Source of the DNA: Strix aluco
Lineage: Eukaryota; Chordata; Aves; Strigiformes; Strigidae
DNA length: 64,000 nt
Direction: 5' to 3'
Assembly: GCF_031877795.1 (NCBI RefSeq)
Contig: NC_133933.1
Coordinates: 23,340,029-23,404,028, forward strand
Part shown: positions 52,425 through 64,000 of the stretch, piece by piece
Numbering within the stretch: the first letter of the stretch is position 1
How the letters are laid out: every line of letters begins with the position of its first letter
Notes under the pieces: model-generated
Told to the model about the DNA's origin: nothing
The model's database searches: none
Seen by the model: the letters and a program-made list of their open reading frames with translations, nothing else
Position numbers and translations under genes: made by a program

Positions 52425-52927
52425 ATATAAATACATATATTTTTCCTTTCCCATCCGTTGTGGGAAGCGAAAGGCTGGTGCGAGCCGAAGGGGGCTGTTA
52501 CGCTGTAATGATGCGGTGGGGCTCCTCTCAGGATCGTGCTGCATGATCTGCATTTTGAATGAAGGAGAAGACCTTTTTAAATATATTAAGTGCGTATGCC
52601 TGTGCACGCACGGTGAAATCGGTGTCAGTCAGTCTTGGTTGAATTTGAGTGCAATTATTATTATTAAAGCATCAGGAGTGGCCGTGTATTTTTTTTGCTT
52701 TCTTATTAAGCATATTAAAAGATATATATTTTTTTAGGGTAGCTATTTTCTTCTCTTAAAAATTATGCATACACAGATAGACACACTGTATGTGTGTGTC
52801 TGAAAGTCGCAGGGGTTTAGTTTCAGGCTGGTAACACCGAGGTGGGCTGGAAATCAAGCACTGCCACAGTTTGACACTTGTTAAAAATACTGTTGACTTC
52901 TTTTTAAACAACAAAACCCTCAAAAGA

Positions 52928-52963
52928 TTTTTTTTTTGTTTTATTTTTTTTTGTTATTTTTTT
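52928..52963 (+). repeat. T-rich tract just upstream of the start codon
   Basis: The tract is 36 bases, nearly all T. It could serve as the polypyrimidine tract of an acceptor at 52969-52970 or simply be part of the 5' UTR. Translated in frame with the CDS it gives Phe-rich nonsense, which argues against an extended N terminus. Confidence 0.8.
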
Positions 52964-53017
52964 GGCAAAGTAATAATAATCATTAAAAAAGAAACCCCAA
53001 TGCAAACTGAAACAACC

Positions 53018-53195
53018 ATGTCTGGAGAAGTGCGTTTGAAGCAGTTGGAGCAGTTTATTTTGGATGGGCCAACTCAGACTAATGGGCAATGCTTCAGTGT
53101 GGAAACCTTGCTGGATATACTCATCTGCCTTTATGATGAATGTAATAATTCCCCTCTGAGAAGAGAGAAGAACATCCTTGAGTATCTAGAGTGGG
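53018..53195 (+). CDS. CDC42BPA: CDC42BPA (MRCK-alpha) first coding exon, partial
   Basis: This exon encodes residues 1-59 of myotonic dystrophy kinase-related Cdc42-binding kinase alpha, a cytoplasmic AGC-family Ser/Thr kinase. Known family role: acting downstream of Cdc42, it phosphorylates myosin light-chain machinery and controls actomyosin, cell polarity and migration. The translation starts [17 protein letters not shown], continues through the segment with [19 protein letters not shown], and ends [13 protein letters not shown], nearly identical to the mammalian protein as I recall it; the beta paralogue differs clearly here. In this kinase family the segment is the helical N-terminal cap used in dimerisation, just before the kinase domain, which lies on later exons outside the window. 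The start at 53018 has A at -3. An in-frame ATG at 53000 would add six residues, but 53018 matches the known start. The exon ends one base into codon 60, followed by GTAAG at 53196; G plus the expected next exon gives Ala, as in the family (EWAKPF). Identification is very secure. Confidence 0.97.
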
Positions 53196-53975
53196 GTAAG
53201 TTTGAATGTGTTTATTTTGTGTACATCCGTCCATGTTCCTGTCTGCTTTGTATAACGTCTGTTATTTATGTGTAAGAGGGGATTGTTTATAACTCAGTGT
53301 TTTACTGGGAAGTGTTATCAGTTTTACTGTTTTTACTGTATTTAAACGTGGTGGTGGTGCTAAAAAGAAATCCATATTGGTTATTCGTCTTTGAGGTATG
53401 CATGTAAAACGTATGTGGAGTTTTTTGTGAGGGTTTTTTTTGACATGGATCAGACTCTGGTACATGAGGCATGTTTGTTTGCCTTCAGGCCCAGCTGTTG
53501 AGTTTTGTTTCCTAAAGTTGCTGGGAATATAGAAGCGTGAGGGCTGAATTCTCTGATGCCTGGAAAAAAGATCAGTACACAATCCTCTGGCTTGCATCTG
53601 CAGTCAGATCTATACTGCTTTAAAATAAAAGGTGTTGATCAACATGGAAATCCTCCAGCTCTCTTAAATGATATGGTTTTGAAATATATGTGAAAAGGGA
53701 GAAAATTACATTCTCTTCTTTAACATAAAATAATTGCTGACTTTATTAGATTGATTTTCCTGATGAGGATAACAAAAGTTGAAAAGCAGAATGAAATTGT
53801 GTGTCCCCCAGCACCCTTTCCATTTTCTTTCTTTGTTTTGGGGAGGTAGGGTATTTGCAGATTTTTAAATGAAGACAGGTAAATGATAGCATTCCAGTTC
53901 TTCTTAAGTTGTCATAGAACTGGTTGTCTCTATGTTTTTCTTTTTAATTAATTTTCTTCCTCCTCCAAAACATAG

Positions 53976-54184
53976 ATGCAAAACAGAAGATGCAGTCTGA
54001 CATAAGAACCTTGATGAGAACGGTTACTGTATCTGACCTTCAAACTTCAAAGTCATGCAGCACTTCTGCATTTACATGCAGAACCATTTACCACATTTTG
54101 CTTTGTAATAAATACATCAGCAGGCCTCCTTTATTAAAAAAAAGGCACATTTTTAAAACACGTAACAGGCGTTTGATTAATTAG
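53976..54184 (+). other. Candidate alternative terminal exon in intron 1
   Basis: A pyrimidine-rich stretch ends in CATAG at 53975. Splicing the phase-1 donor of the coding exon to this site keeps the frame open for 69 codons (starting DAKQKMQ), ending in TAG at 54182-54184. AATAAA motifs occur at 54107 (inside the frame) and at 54588. The peptide resembles nothing I know. This is a speculative exon, not a known MRCK-alpha sequence. Confidence 0.15.
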
Positions 54185-54604
54185 CTGGTTGAGCTCTTCA
54201 TAATGAAGTCACCGAGGAAAGACATTGTTTTGATAACTGATCTAACAACTTGAGGCTGATATGTGTGTGTTTTATTTTCCTGCTCCTCACTGTACTCATA
54301 CTGACATCTAAAGGACATCTGACTCAGTAATTAAGTTTCTTGTACTGTTCATATTGCACTGGCCTTTGTTTTCTTATTATCTGGAGGAACAGGCTATAAT
54401 TAATGCGTTCTAGCTAAGGAGGAAGTAGTAATTAAAAGTACTTCTGAAGAATCTTCCCTCTAAAACTGTCACTGGCATACAGAAGCTGTGAAAAACTGGG
54501 AAAATATGGTGGCTTCAAGGGTGTTTTGTATGCAGAAACTTAGTGTAGTCTGCAGCAGATCTAGCCAGCTGATATCCTGTAAATAATAATAAAAAAAAGT
54601 TAAC

Positions 54605-54652
54605 CGTCAGCGTAACGGCGTGTTCGGGACCCGTCGTATTGGGTGCTGGTGC
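54605..54652. other. Compact CpG cluster inside AT-rich intron
   Basis: Eight CpG dinucleotides occur in about 50 bases, directly after an A-rich stretch (54579-54598) and before a G/T-rich run. The surrounding intron has almost none. I recognise no repeat family. It may be part of a recently inserted element or an unmethylated regulatory site. Confidence 0.6.
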
Positions 54653-55304
54653 GTTTGGTGGGGGGTTGTTTGATGAATAAATGTATCATTACAAGGCTCT
54701 GATGGTACCTGAAGATTTCTGTAATAAACTTTACAGGCCGCTGATGGAAATAATACACTGTTTTGGAAAGGCTGGAGTAAGGTTTCTTGCTGGCCTATTT
54801 TTCCTGCTACTTCTCCGCTCTCATGCTCCAACTGTGCCTTAGCAGGACTCTTCAGCTTCAGACAAGACCAGTTCCTCCCATTTTCAGAGCTGAGTTGCCA
54901 GAGTCCTCCATCTGCTCCCAGCTTTGCTATCTGGACTTCTACCCTGAGTGTTTTTTCAAGAGTGTTTGTGAGGTGAAATGCAAGAGCAATGGTTTCTACT
55001 ATCTGACGTTGGAAGTGTCTATGTGAATGATGTCTTTATCCTGCAAACACTCACATGAGTTGTCTCTTCTGAAAGCCAGCCTTCCAAGTGAAACTAGTGG
55101 TCTCTGGCATTTCAGTTGAGATCAGGAGCTTGGCAAAATGAGGTTCTCGCAGAGGTAATGTACCCTCCAGTGCTTTGGTGCAGTCAAGTTACTAAGGGTA
55201 CCCTGTTCTTTGATATAATCATGACCTCGCGTATCTCTCCCCAGAAGGGGAAACAATGCAAGGGGTTGATTAGAAGGAGGTTATATGTGGTTTTAAAGTC
55301 AGAG

Positions 55305-55445
55305 AAGTGCCGAGTAGTGGCAGAAGCAGAAGGCTGGCAGCCAGAAATTGTAGGCTCTACCCCTGCCTCCCTCAGTGACTCAATGTTGAAGTGCTTTCAG
55401 CTTGATTTTTTTTCAGCTTCCGTATTTGAACAGTAGGGAAAATAC
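55305..55445 (-). mobile_element. MIR/CORE-SINE fragment, reverse orientation
   Basis: The + strand shows the reversed MIR order: a segment like the 'property not stated in full' tail (GGCTCTACCCCTGCC), a degraded match to GTGACCTTGGGCAAGTCAC, then a CAGCTTCC...GTAGGGAAAAT stretch corresponding to CAGTTTCCCCATCTGTAAAATGGGG. It is heavily diverged, as expected for an ancient amniote SINE. The match is from memory of the consensus. Confidence 0.55.
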
Positions 55446-58400
55446 CACCAGTTGTACACCAGGGAGTTCTGAAAGCTGCTGCATATGAAGCACTCTTAAT
55501 TTTGAATGTACCGTATAAAATAGTGTGTATTAATTTATTTTTCCCATCAGTGACATAAAACGTGGTGCCTGGTATATCTACTGGTGGTCAGTTGGTTGCT
55601 GTCTTGGAAAGACATTTTGTGCGTTTATGCCAAGCATCCACAATTTTGCTTTATTACTATGGTGAGTGCAATCTGAAATTATTGTAACTGGTCTTAGAAT
55701 GGTATGAACTGGTAGGTTTGTGCATTTACAAATTGCAAAGTACATACTTACTCCTGAGAACTGTTCATCATCTTAACCTTAAACTGCTTTTTAAAATTGT
55801 TTCTAGAAGCAAATAAAATTTATTTATATAGTCATTTTTAAGAAAAGGCTAATAAATAGCTGTTTGGTGATCACAGAGTCCTGCTGAGCTCAACAGCAAA
55901 TAATTTTTTGTGCGTTTCAGTGGTGCAGTTTTGAGGGTGCTACTGTTTGGTTTTGTAGTTAGGTTTTTTGGGGATGCTGTACATGGATGTGTATTTTGAT
56001 TTAAGCTGTTCTAGGTCTGAGATTTTACATGCTGTATTTCATGTAAGACTGAATACTCATAGCACAATCTAAAATTTTTGGAGGAAAGGTTTAGGAGGTA
56101 TTCTAGCATGGAGAAGCTAATGTGGTCTTAGTAACGGCCATGTGACTGCTGCTATATTTAGGGGAACTAAGCAGCTTCATGTTCTAGTCCTTGGATCTTT
56201 CAGGACTATTTTATGCACTTGTTATCTAGATTTATAATTTATTAAAAACTGAAGCAGGGTGAAACAGTTGAGTGTCTGAACTGGTGGTTCATCTTTTGAT
56301 GTTACAAGTTTAACTCAGCAAGTGGAGAAAGTAAGGTCTCTGGAATGTGAAGTTGAGTGTTACATTTTTGTAGGTTTTCAGTCTTTTTGAGGTGCTTGAC
56401 ATTACATTGGATTGGTTTGAAGTGTCAGGTTAATTGATTACTTTGTGATTTAGAATCAGTATTACTTCTAAAATCCTTTTTTTTTTTTTTTGGCTTAAAG
56501 TGAAAGTGCAATTACTTTCCCTATTTTTATACATTATTAGTTTTGTGACATGCAAAGAAGATGATTTGATTTTGTTGTTTATTTTACATAGGTATATTAT
56601 ATGCAAAGACAACCATGGAAACAACCATTGTATTTGAGTTCTAAGGGTTAAATCAGGGCAAATTTTGAGATGACAGGAAGGAAATGGAACATTTAGGTTT
56701 GGCTTGTTCTATGTATTTGATGTTAGTTTTCATTTTTATCTCTATTGATAGCTGTATTTGTGATTTAGAAAAGAGATTTTCTGGTAATCTCCAGTTGCTA
56801 TAATTAGACAAAGCTATTGAGAATTCCAGGCACTTTGCTTTTTCTTTTCTACATGTGTTTGAGCTGCCACAATGACTCAAGACTGTGAGGGAGGTAACAA
56901 AGGCTGTTAAGCTCAACCTGAAATCAAAATATAGTGATAGAAAGAAGCTTTTGGAGATGTTTTAGTTCTGGGAAAACTTCCTTTACAATGGCTCCAATTT
57001 GAATTGGTTTTTAAAAGAAACTAGAACAATGTTATTTAGGATACATTGAAAGTAAACAAGAATAAACTCCAAAATGTATGGAGATATAAGGGAGGGAAGA
57101 TGGAGAGCACTACCGATAGCGTGGGGAAGTCAGTGGCTTTTTTTCGTGTAGGAAAAGTGTTAACTATCCTTTAGTGGTTTTTATGTTGGGTTTTTTCCTA
57201 CCGAAGGAGGCTTTGGAAGAAGGATTAAATTGTTCTCATTTCACCTCTAGTAGAACTGAAATGTTTTGGTGTTTATGCAGTGCTGTTATGGTCATAGACT
57301 AGACTGTCATCATTGGTCTCGTACTTCTGTCATTCAGATGTGCAGCATGTCTTCTGGACGTTAAAAATGGTTCTATCACCATAAAACCATTTTTTCAAGA
57401 CAGAGTTGTGGAGAGGTTGTCAGAGTTTTCTTTCTCTTTCCTCTCTCTCTCACGTTTTTTCTCAAGAAAAAATAGTATACCATTTTGAAGCTAGGTTTGT
57501 TTTTAAGTATTAGTAACAAAAGAAAACAAAATCTTGCCTCTAGACTCCTGCACGTCTTCTGTGTTGTTCATTTGTTTGTAGGTCATGACACAAATCACAG
57601 GCTTTTGCGGCTATGAGTTGCTTATATTTTGCTTTTTAGAACAAACTGTTAAAAAATAATCCTTCTTTTAGGTCCTATTCTTAGTAGACACAGCAGTAAA
57701 AGACTTCAGCTTTTAAGTGTTCCTTATTTTTTATTAAAAGTAGACTTTGGTGCTTAGTAATATCTAACCTATTGGAAATACATTTTTCAAAAAAATTTAC
57801 ATTTTAGGAATTACCTTTTTTTTTTTCCTTATTGTAGTAATAAAACTGGAAATACCTCTTTGGCCTGATTGACATAAGGGAAAACAGTTATTAAATTCTT
57901 TTTGGGGAAGAATGAGCATCCTGCTTGTCACAGCAACTTAATGTGCTTAAGCATATATCTGATTGTAAATGTGAGTTATTTCATTGCCTGCAGCTGAGTT
58001 ATGTGGAGGTATGGGGATCCAATCTACACAGAAGTCATTGTGGCATTCTTGACACACATTTCTGTCATTGTTTATGATAACGCTTTACTGCTTATTTTAT
58101 GTAAACTGGTGTTTCTGTTACATAGCTGCAGCTAACAAATGCTTTTTATTGATTAGGGTGAAAGAAGGAGGTTTTTCAAAGCTGTCAAATAGAAACGACC
58201 TTCAAATCTCATGTTTCAGAATATTGTGTAAGCAGCTTTTGCAGAGATGCAGTTTTATAGCAACTCACTTGAAAAACAAAGAAAAAAGATTGCAGGAAAA
58301 TACGTAGGAGAATGGTTGCCTGTGCGGACCTTATTGTTAGGTGGCTGTGTGTTTATCCTCTATACCTTTTGAATTGTGACCTCTCCCACATTTATTTCAG

Positions 58401-61400
58401 TTTTGATTCTTGTCACGAACAGAGGAAACTAATTACTGTAAGTTTATCAACAGTTCTGATGTGATCAAATGAGCTCTGAGACCATCCGGTTAATTCTACT
58501 TGTTTTGCATGAGGGTTAAAGCCAATTTCCAGTAGAGTGAGGCATTAACCCATTGTAACACATTTGTTTCTTAACACATATACTGTATACCAAGTTTTTA
58601 AAACTTACTTTTTACTTAAAATTAAGTGTTTTTTTAAGGACGTTCATTTTGGTTGGTTTTGTTCTTTTGGGCTGGGGAAGTTTGGAGGTATTCAGGGGCT
58701 CCCTGACAGGCTCTGTGGCTTGTGTATTTAGGTTGACTGACTTCTGTCAGTGATGTCCTTTTTATTGCAAAGGAGTACAGCTTGCTTAGATAGAAAGCTA
58801 ACTAATACTTCATTTTCAGGAATTTTAGGAATGCCTTTATTCTGTACAGAAATTCCTAGCATGCTTTGGTCTAATGGGGACAAATGGAGAAATACAATTA
58901 TATGAGTTAGTCTGCTCAGTGGGCATTATAAACCTCATGACAACACAATAAATTCTCTGTTACTAAGACATACCATGTTAAAGGGTTAATCCAATAGTTT
59001 ATTTGAGGGACGATCATAACTGTAAAATGTACTGCCGAAGGTGTGTTTGAATTCTTAACCTCTGTGTAGCACATGATGCTGAGTGTGTGTGTACCTGATT
59101 AAACTCTTTCCTTGTCTTTTGGCCCTTTTGCACTCTTTTGTACTCTTTTACAACCTGTAGCCTCTTATTAGTTCGCAGTTGACTGAAAGAAGGATATTGT
59201 GCTATAAGAACAATGAGCTTATTTGGCCCAATATAGTTTAATACTTTGTTTTTATATATATATATTTTTTACAAAGATCGAGAGAAACTACCTTTCTTTT
59301 TGAAGCTGTATCTTATGCCTATAGATCAGTGCTTCTGAATAGCAGCAGCAAATAAAAGTAATTTCACTTCTGATTCATACCTGTGGCTGTATAGTTAAGT
59401 GCCCGTGTTGTTTTGAAATTTTATTGTGAATAAATTGCAAGTACAGAATTTCCAGATACAAAGTAGATGCAGGCTACTATCCTGGAAATTATTTTTCCCA
59501 TATTATTTTCTGAAAGTGGACACTGTAAATTATCCTGGATCTGTTTTTGCAAGATATTAACCCATGCATAGCATCCCTAATTAATCTTATACTGTAAAAA
59601 ATTTATCATCTCCATTTGCACAGAGAACTTCCAGAAGCAATTAGATCCTATTGCCAAGCTGTAAAACCTGACTAAAAAAGGTACAGTGGATAGCTGAGAC
59701 AGAATTAAAAGAAAAGGCCAGCTCCTAGACTCTTTAAGTTTTACCTTTTGGCAAAGCAGGCATTCCTTCCATAAGCATTTGTACTTGCTTAATTTGATAT
59801 TCTTTTTCTGGTGGAACAACTAGAATATTTTGTTCTACTCTTGTCTAACTCACCTCACCACATTATTTTTCTAAAATCCTCATTAAGCTTGGGAATGCTA
59901 CTAATGTGGACTAAAATCTTTAAAAAATGCAAGTGATTTAGGTCAGTCATGTGCCATCTTTTGTTAGCTACAAGATTTTTATTTCAGATAGTTTAAACAT
60001 GACATTGGGCTTAATAATACCTGAAAAAAATCTTCTATTCAGATGAGTCAGTTTGCTTTATTTCTAGTAATACAGCCTAATTAGGTTTACTAGCAGTCAC
60101 CATGGATAAAATCCACATGAGGTGTATCCAGACTCCTAAGACTTAGTGTTTCATAATTCTTCCTTATCCGTATCCAGACTTCTAGTTTGATTTAAATTAG
60201 TTTTGTTACACAATATGGTAGGTTTCTTTTACTCTTAAAGTTCAGCTTCTTAGTGTACCTTCTCTCTGCATCTTTTTGAAAAGTTTTTGATCTGGAGCTT
60301 GTAGATGTTATGAACTGAGTATTTTGTAGGCCATTTTGAGGAAAAAAAGCCAAGCTTTTAAATGAATTTTGTTCAGTAATTTAGTAAAAATATATGGTAA
60401 TTTTTTTTGTAGAAATACTAGGTGAGTTTAGAGTGGCATTCAAAGGGGAGGGAAAAAGCAGGCATAGATGTTAATAACAGTAACTACATTTCCTTCAAAC
60501 ATTGTGGGATTAGGCCAGCAACACTTTATTGATCTTTTGTTCAGCTTCTTTTCAGTCTCAGAAGTCAGGACTTGGAGGAGGACTCTATTGTCTTATCTCA
60601 GGAGCATGGAAATATGTTGTCCTCAGAGTGGAGGATATGTGAGCAGTCTTTCTGTGTAAAGTAATTTTCTTTCTTTTTTTTTTTTAGGTATTCCCTCCCA
60701 CTGTTGTCCCTGTTTCATCCTTTTCATCTTAAAATCCTACCTTATTTTAGGCTTGTGTGACTGTGCTACTTGTAACATGACCTCACCTGCGGTGAAGTGC
60801 CCACAGGTCTCCATTTCTGAGTTCTTCCTCCTTTCCTTTCTGTGTGTGTTTCATAAGTAATGTTATTCCAAAGCAGAGCTTTAATGTAGGTACCTTTTCT
60901 CAGCTGAAGCCTCCTTCTCTTCTTCCGCGCTTCCATTCTTGTTGCTTTTCATCCGAGCAAGATCTCACTTTCTTATATGAGGCAGATAGCCGTGTGTCGG
61001 TCTGATGCTCCCATGGCCAAAATCTTGGTTTCTGGATTTGGATTGGTTTTTTCCTTTGTTTCTCCCCAGTCATCCTCAAGCTTCCATGATTTTGTTGGTC
61101 AGGCTCATAATATAGAGATTGCGTGTGGAGAATGGTAACAAAAAGTTGTCACCTGTGTGAGACATACACACAGGCTTTACCTACAGGTGCCATCTACACA
61201 GTGTTTTCTATAAACATCCTGTATATTTCTTATTGGATCCAGTAGGTATCAATCGATTTACTAACATGAATCATTTCTGTTTGTAAGCTCTTGTAGAGCT
61301 GGGGCCTTGGGCTGTTTGTTCTGGCTGTAAGGAGTTCTGATCTGTTTTACTCCTGTAGTCTAAATATGAAGAGACTTGAGCGAGAGTATAGCTTTTACCA

Positions 61401-62866
61401 TTTTAATAACTAAAACTAAAATAAAGAAGTTGTAGGAAGGGTAGCAACAACTTGTGTTACATGACTGTGAAGTGGTTTAAGAAAATGTCATTTGTGCTGT
61501 GGGGACACCATAGTCCCAAGGTATTTCCTGCTGTTGCTCATTAAAGCTCTTTCACCTTTATCACGCTGCCTTTTGTAAATAAAGCACTGCGTTGTCTGAA
61601 TGTTTTGCAGGACACATAGTAACAAGAGGAGGAGGAAATAGGAGTTAGTATTTTAACTGTAACTCGGCTGGTTTTATCTTGGGTGGGAGCTGACTTGATG
61701 GTGTCTTAAGGCTGGCTAAGTCCACTGATCTCTGTTTTGCTGGTGCTTATGTGGGCAGAGGGACAGATTCCAGTTGAAAACTAACCCTGCAGAAACGCGT
61801 TAAAGTCTGTTGATCTGGTTGTGTGAAACGATTGTACTGGTGTTTGTACAAAAGAGGGCTAGGACTGTAACAGCCCAGACTTCAACGGCTTCACCTACTG
61901 TAGCTCCAGTGCTCCATGTTTAGAGGCTGCCTCTCAGATTCCCTCTAACATACAAAGAAGCTACAACTTGGAATCAAATTTTGACGTTACCAGCTTTTTC
62001 TGATAGATATTTGGTGTAGAAATTGTGAGCCTTTTTGTTTCCATAACAGTTACTGAAATGTTTCTTCTTGCAATGAGAAAATTTCTAATCATGAATAGGC
62101 ATCTTCAAAATAGCTGTCTGATTTTGATGATGGTAATTTCTTGGAGAAAGAAAGTGTTGGTGTATTTGTGTTTTGTGGTATTTGGCATAGTATCACTCAA
62201 TGTCTTTAAACAGTTTTCCTTGTACGTTTTGTAACTGAAAGACAAGGATTCTTATATTAACACACTTGGAATGGTTTTGTTCTATTTCCCCCAACTTTTA
62301 GAAAACACTTGACGTTGTTCTATTTTGTGATAATTTAAAAGGATCCTTTTATAATTTTGGTAGGGACTGACACAAAAGAGACTTGTTCTTGTTGTGATCT
62401 GATACGTTGGAGCAAAATTATAGAAGCAGCTTCCTACGCAAATAGAAATTTGCAGAGAAAATCATTATCATTTAGCTGTGCTGTTTCTGTCCTGAGATGC
62501 TTTATTTTGTTGTGTCCCTCCACCCCCAATATTGACTGTTTTTATCTTCGTAGCTAGCAACCACCTTTGGCTAGTGAAAGATAAATTTCTAAACTTTGTA
62601 TCTTTGCAAAAGTCATAATTTAACTCTTGAAATAAATTGAGGCAAATTGCTTTTTCTGGGTCTAAGTATTTGGTAGGCTGATGTTTTTGTTTTCTTTATA
62701 CTCTTGTGTCTTACCTGTTTTTCTGAAAGGAGTGACAGTGTCTCCACTGATGATGATAATCCAGACTCTCAAAAAGCAAACTCTATTAAATAGAGTTAAG
62801 GTTACTAAGATATGATGTATATTGCCGCAGCTGGGGTGTATTATTTCGTTAACTTGGTATTTCTTG

Positions 62867-62888
62867 GTTAACTCGATCCTCGAGTAAC
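62867..62888. repeat. Inverted repeat with one bulge
   Basis: GTTAACTCGA and TCGAGTAAC pair around a TCC loop with a single bulged A. It contains CpG in each arm, unusual for this intron. Confidence 0.55.
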
Positions 62889-63844
62889 ACTTGGATTTGA
62901 GAGAAGATCATCTGGGAAGCAGTTGCTTCTAATGACATAGTTTCTTAGCTACTTCAGTGAATATCCATACAAATACGCTGTTGAGTATATGCTGCCTGAG
63001 CTCATGTTTAACACCTGAAAAGTCTCTTCCTGGGTGATCTAGCAGAGATGTCATCTGACCTTATTGGCAGTAGCCTAGTGCTTCAACTGTCTGAGAGGGA
63101 AAGAAAGGGTGCAGTGGGGGCAAGCAGTTGCTGATTTGCTGTCTAGCTACACTCTTGAATTTTTACATTCCTTTTCTCCAAAAGTAAGATTATTTAATGA
63201 AATTAATCAGTATTATTTACTGACAATATTACGTTCACTTTGTGATCCTTGGCACTACCAATAGAAGGGAATCTCTTCCAAGGAATTCTTGATATTAGTA
63301 CTTAAAAATTTGCTTTAATTTCACCACTAAGTTTTCTTCGTAAGGGAACAATCCAGTCTCGAAGGTTTTTTTCCTTTATCTTGGTCATGTAGTTTATGTT
63401 GTCAGTAAATGTATTTAACCATGTATATGATCACGGTTATAATTATAAAAGCTTCTTAAACAGCCCAAAAGCTACATATGTCACTGTGCATTGCTGCTGA
63501 AGCCTCAATACATTTAGTTCTAAAACATGCTGAATCTGTGGCACTAAAACCTTTCAATAACATCAAACTGTCATATGATTATTCAAAACTTGTCTAATTT
63601 TGTTCCATGTGATCTTGTGATTTTTTTTTTTTCCCCCACCCACCTAGAATGTTAATGGCAATTCTTAGTGATGACTGCTTGTGTTCAGCAAAATTGAATT
63701 TTACGTTTTGAGACCTAGCAGTTAAGCAAATGTTATTCTGTCTCTAAAAGAACAACGGTTTCTTGCCTTGCGTCTTTCACTTCAGAGAGGGATTCCATCT
63801 TTTGGTGATTTCCTTTTATTTTTTGTCTACTTCTTTTTTTTCAG

Positions 63845-63886
63845 TTTAAGGAAACCATTTTCTCTAATAAGTCGCTGCCAGATCTG
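63845..63886 (+). other. Exon-like 42-base segment in intron 1 (possible poison exon)
   Basis: A strong acceptor (T-rich tract ending TTTTCAG at 63844) and a good donor (CTG then GTGAGA at 63887) bracket 42 bases. Joined to the phase-1 coding exon, the second codon is TAA, so inclusion would truncate the protein right after residue 60. It is more likely a chance pseudo-exon than a real one. Confidence 0.15.
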
Positions 63887-64000
63887 GTGAGATCACTTGT
63901 TTGGGGCAAGTATTTTCTTCAGTAAAATAAAGTAGTTTTGATCTTACCCCACTGATTCTAAAGCAATAAACAAAACTTAGTGACAGATTTTCATGGCACT

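Larger units (their letters stand above)
53196..64000 (+). other. CDC42BPA: CDC42BPA intron 1 (5' part)
   Basis: The donor GTAAGT at 53196 starts an intron that runs past the window end. I found no sequence matching the next MRCK-alpha coding exon (expected to begin with the codons for KPFTSKV after a split Ala). Read-through from the exon gives 26 extra codons and a stop at 53273-53275. The intron is AT-rich with many T runs, one reverse MIR copy (about 55305-55445), a compact CpG cluster (54605-54652), a short TA repeat at 59253-59265, and exon-like segments at 53976 and 63845. Otherwise I see nothing distinctive in it. Confidence 0.9.

Noticed and set aside
52143..52607. 154-codon minus-strand open frame
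   Set aside because: The Pro/Ala-rich core comes from the GGGGCC run. It has no domain and overlaps the leader on the other strand.
53390..64000. Second coding exon of CDC42BPA
   Set aside because: No segment encodes the expected KPFTSKV start followed by the kinase-domain lead-in. The intron continues beyond the window.
1..64000. tRNA, rRNA, CRISPR arrays, bacterial-type operons
   Set aside because: No cloverleaf, rRNA block or spaced repeat array was seen, and the content is vertebrate nuclear DNA.

Overview
The window reads as a stretch of bird nuclear genome. Three things point there. A 5'-truncated CR1 LINE end has the avian-type 3' tail (3559-3700). A roughly 1.0 kb solo LTR belongs to an ERVL-type family I recognise from bird genomes (33797-34806). 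Several worn copies of the amniote MIR/CORE-SINE are also present. Repeat density is low and most of the DNA is CpG-poor, as expected outside promoters. I cannot name the species; the LTR family favours a neoavian bird, but that is an inference.

Only one protein-coding gene can be supported. The first coding exon of CDC42BPA (MRCK-alpha, a Cdc42-effector kinase) lies on the + strand at 53018-53195. It encodes the first 59 residues and ends in a phase-1 splice donor. Upstream is a strong CpG island (about 50.8-52.4 kb) holding the likely promoter and 5' UTR, with short upstream ORFs, a CA microsatellite, a G-rich purine tract and a GGGGCC-type hexanucleotide run. A TATA-like box sits on the island's downstream edge. 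From 53196 to the window end is intron 1; the second coding exon is not reached.

The 50 kb upstream (1-50.8 kb) has no recognisable protein-coding gene. Nearly all open frames there are short, unlike known families, and best read as chance. It holds ancient MIR copies, one CR1 end, one solo LTR, a four-copy 38-bp minisatellite inside a GC-rich but CpG-depleted block, a worn tandem duplication, a few perfect inverted repeats, and a small orphan CpG-rich patch near 40.0-40.26 kb with a well-formed exon-like segment. The last is the best candidate for an unannotated transcript, probably non-coding.

I found no convincing new biological system. The most useful leads are the layered 5' regulatory architecture of CDC42BPA (uORFs, possible second TATA promoter, possible alternative exons in intron 1) and the orphan CpG patch with its candidate exon.
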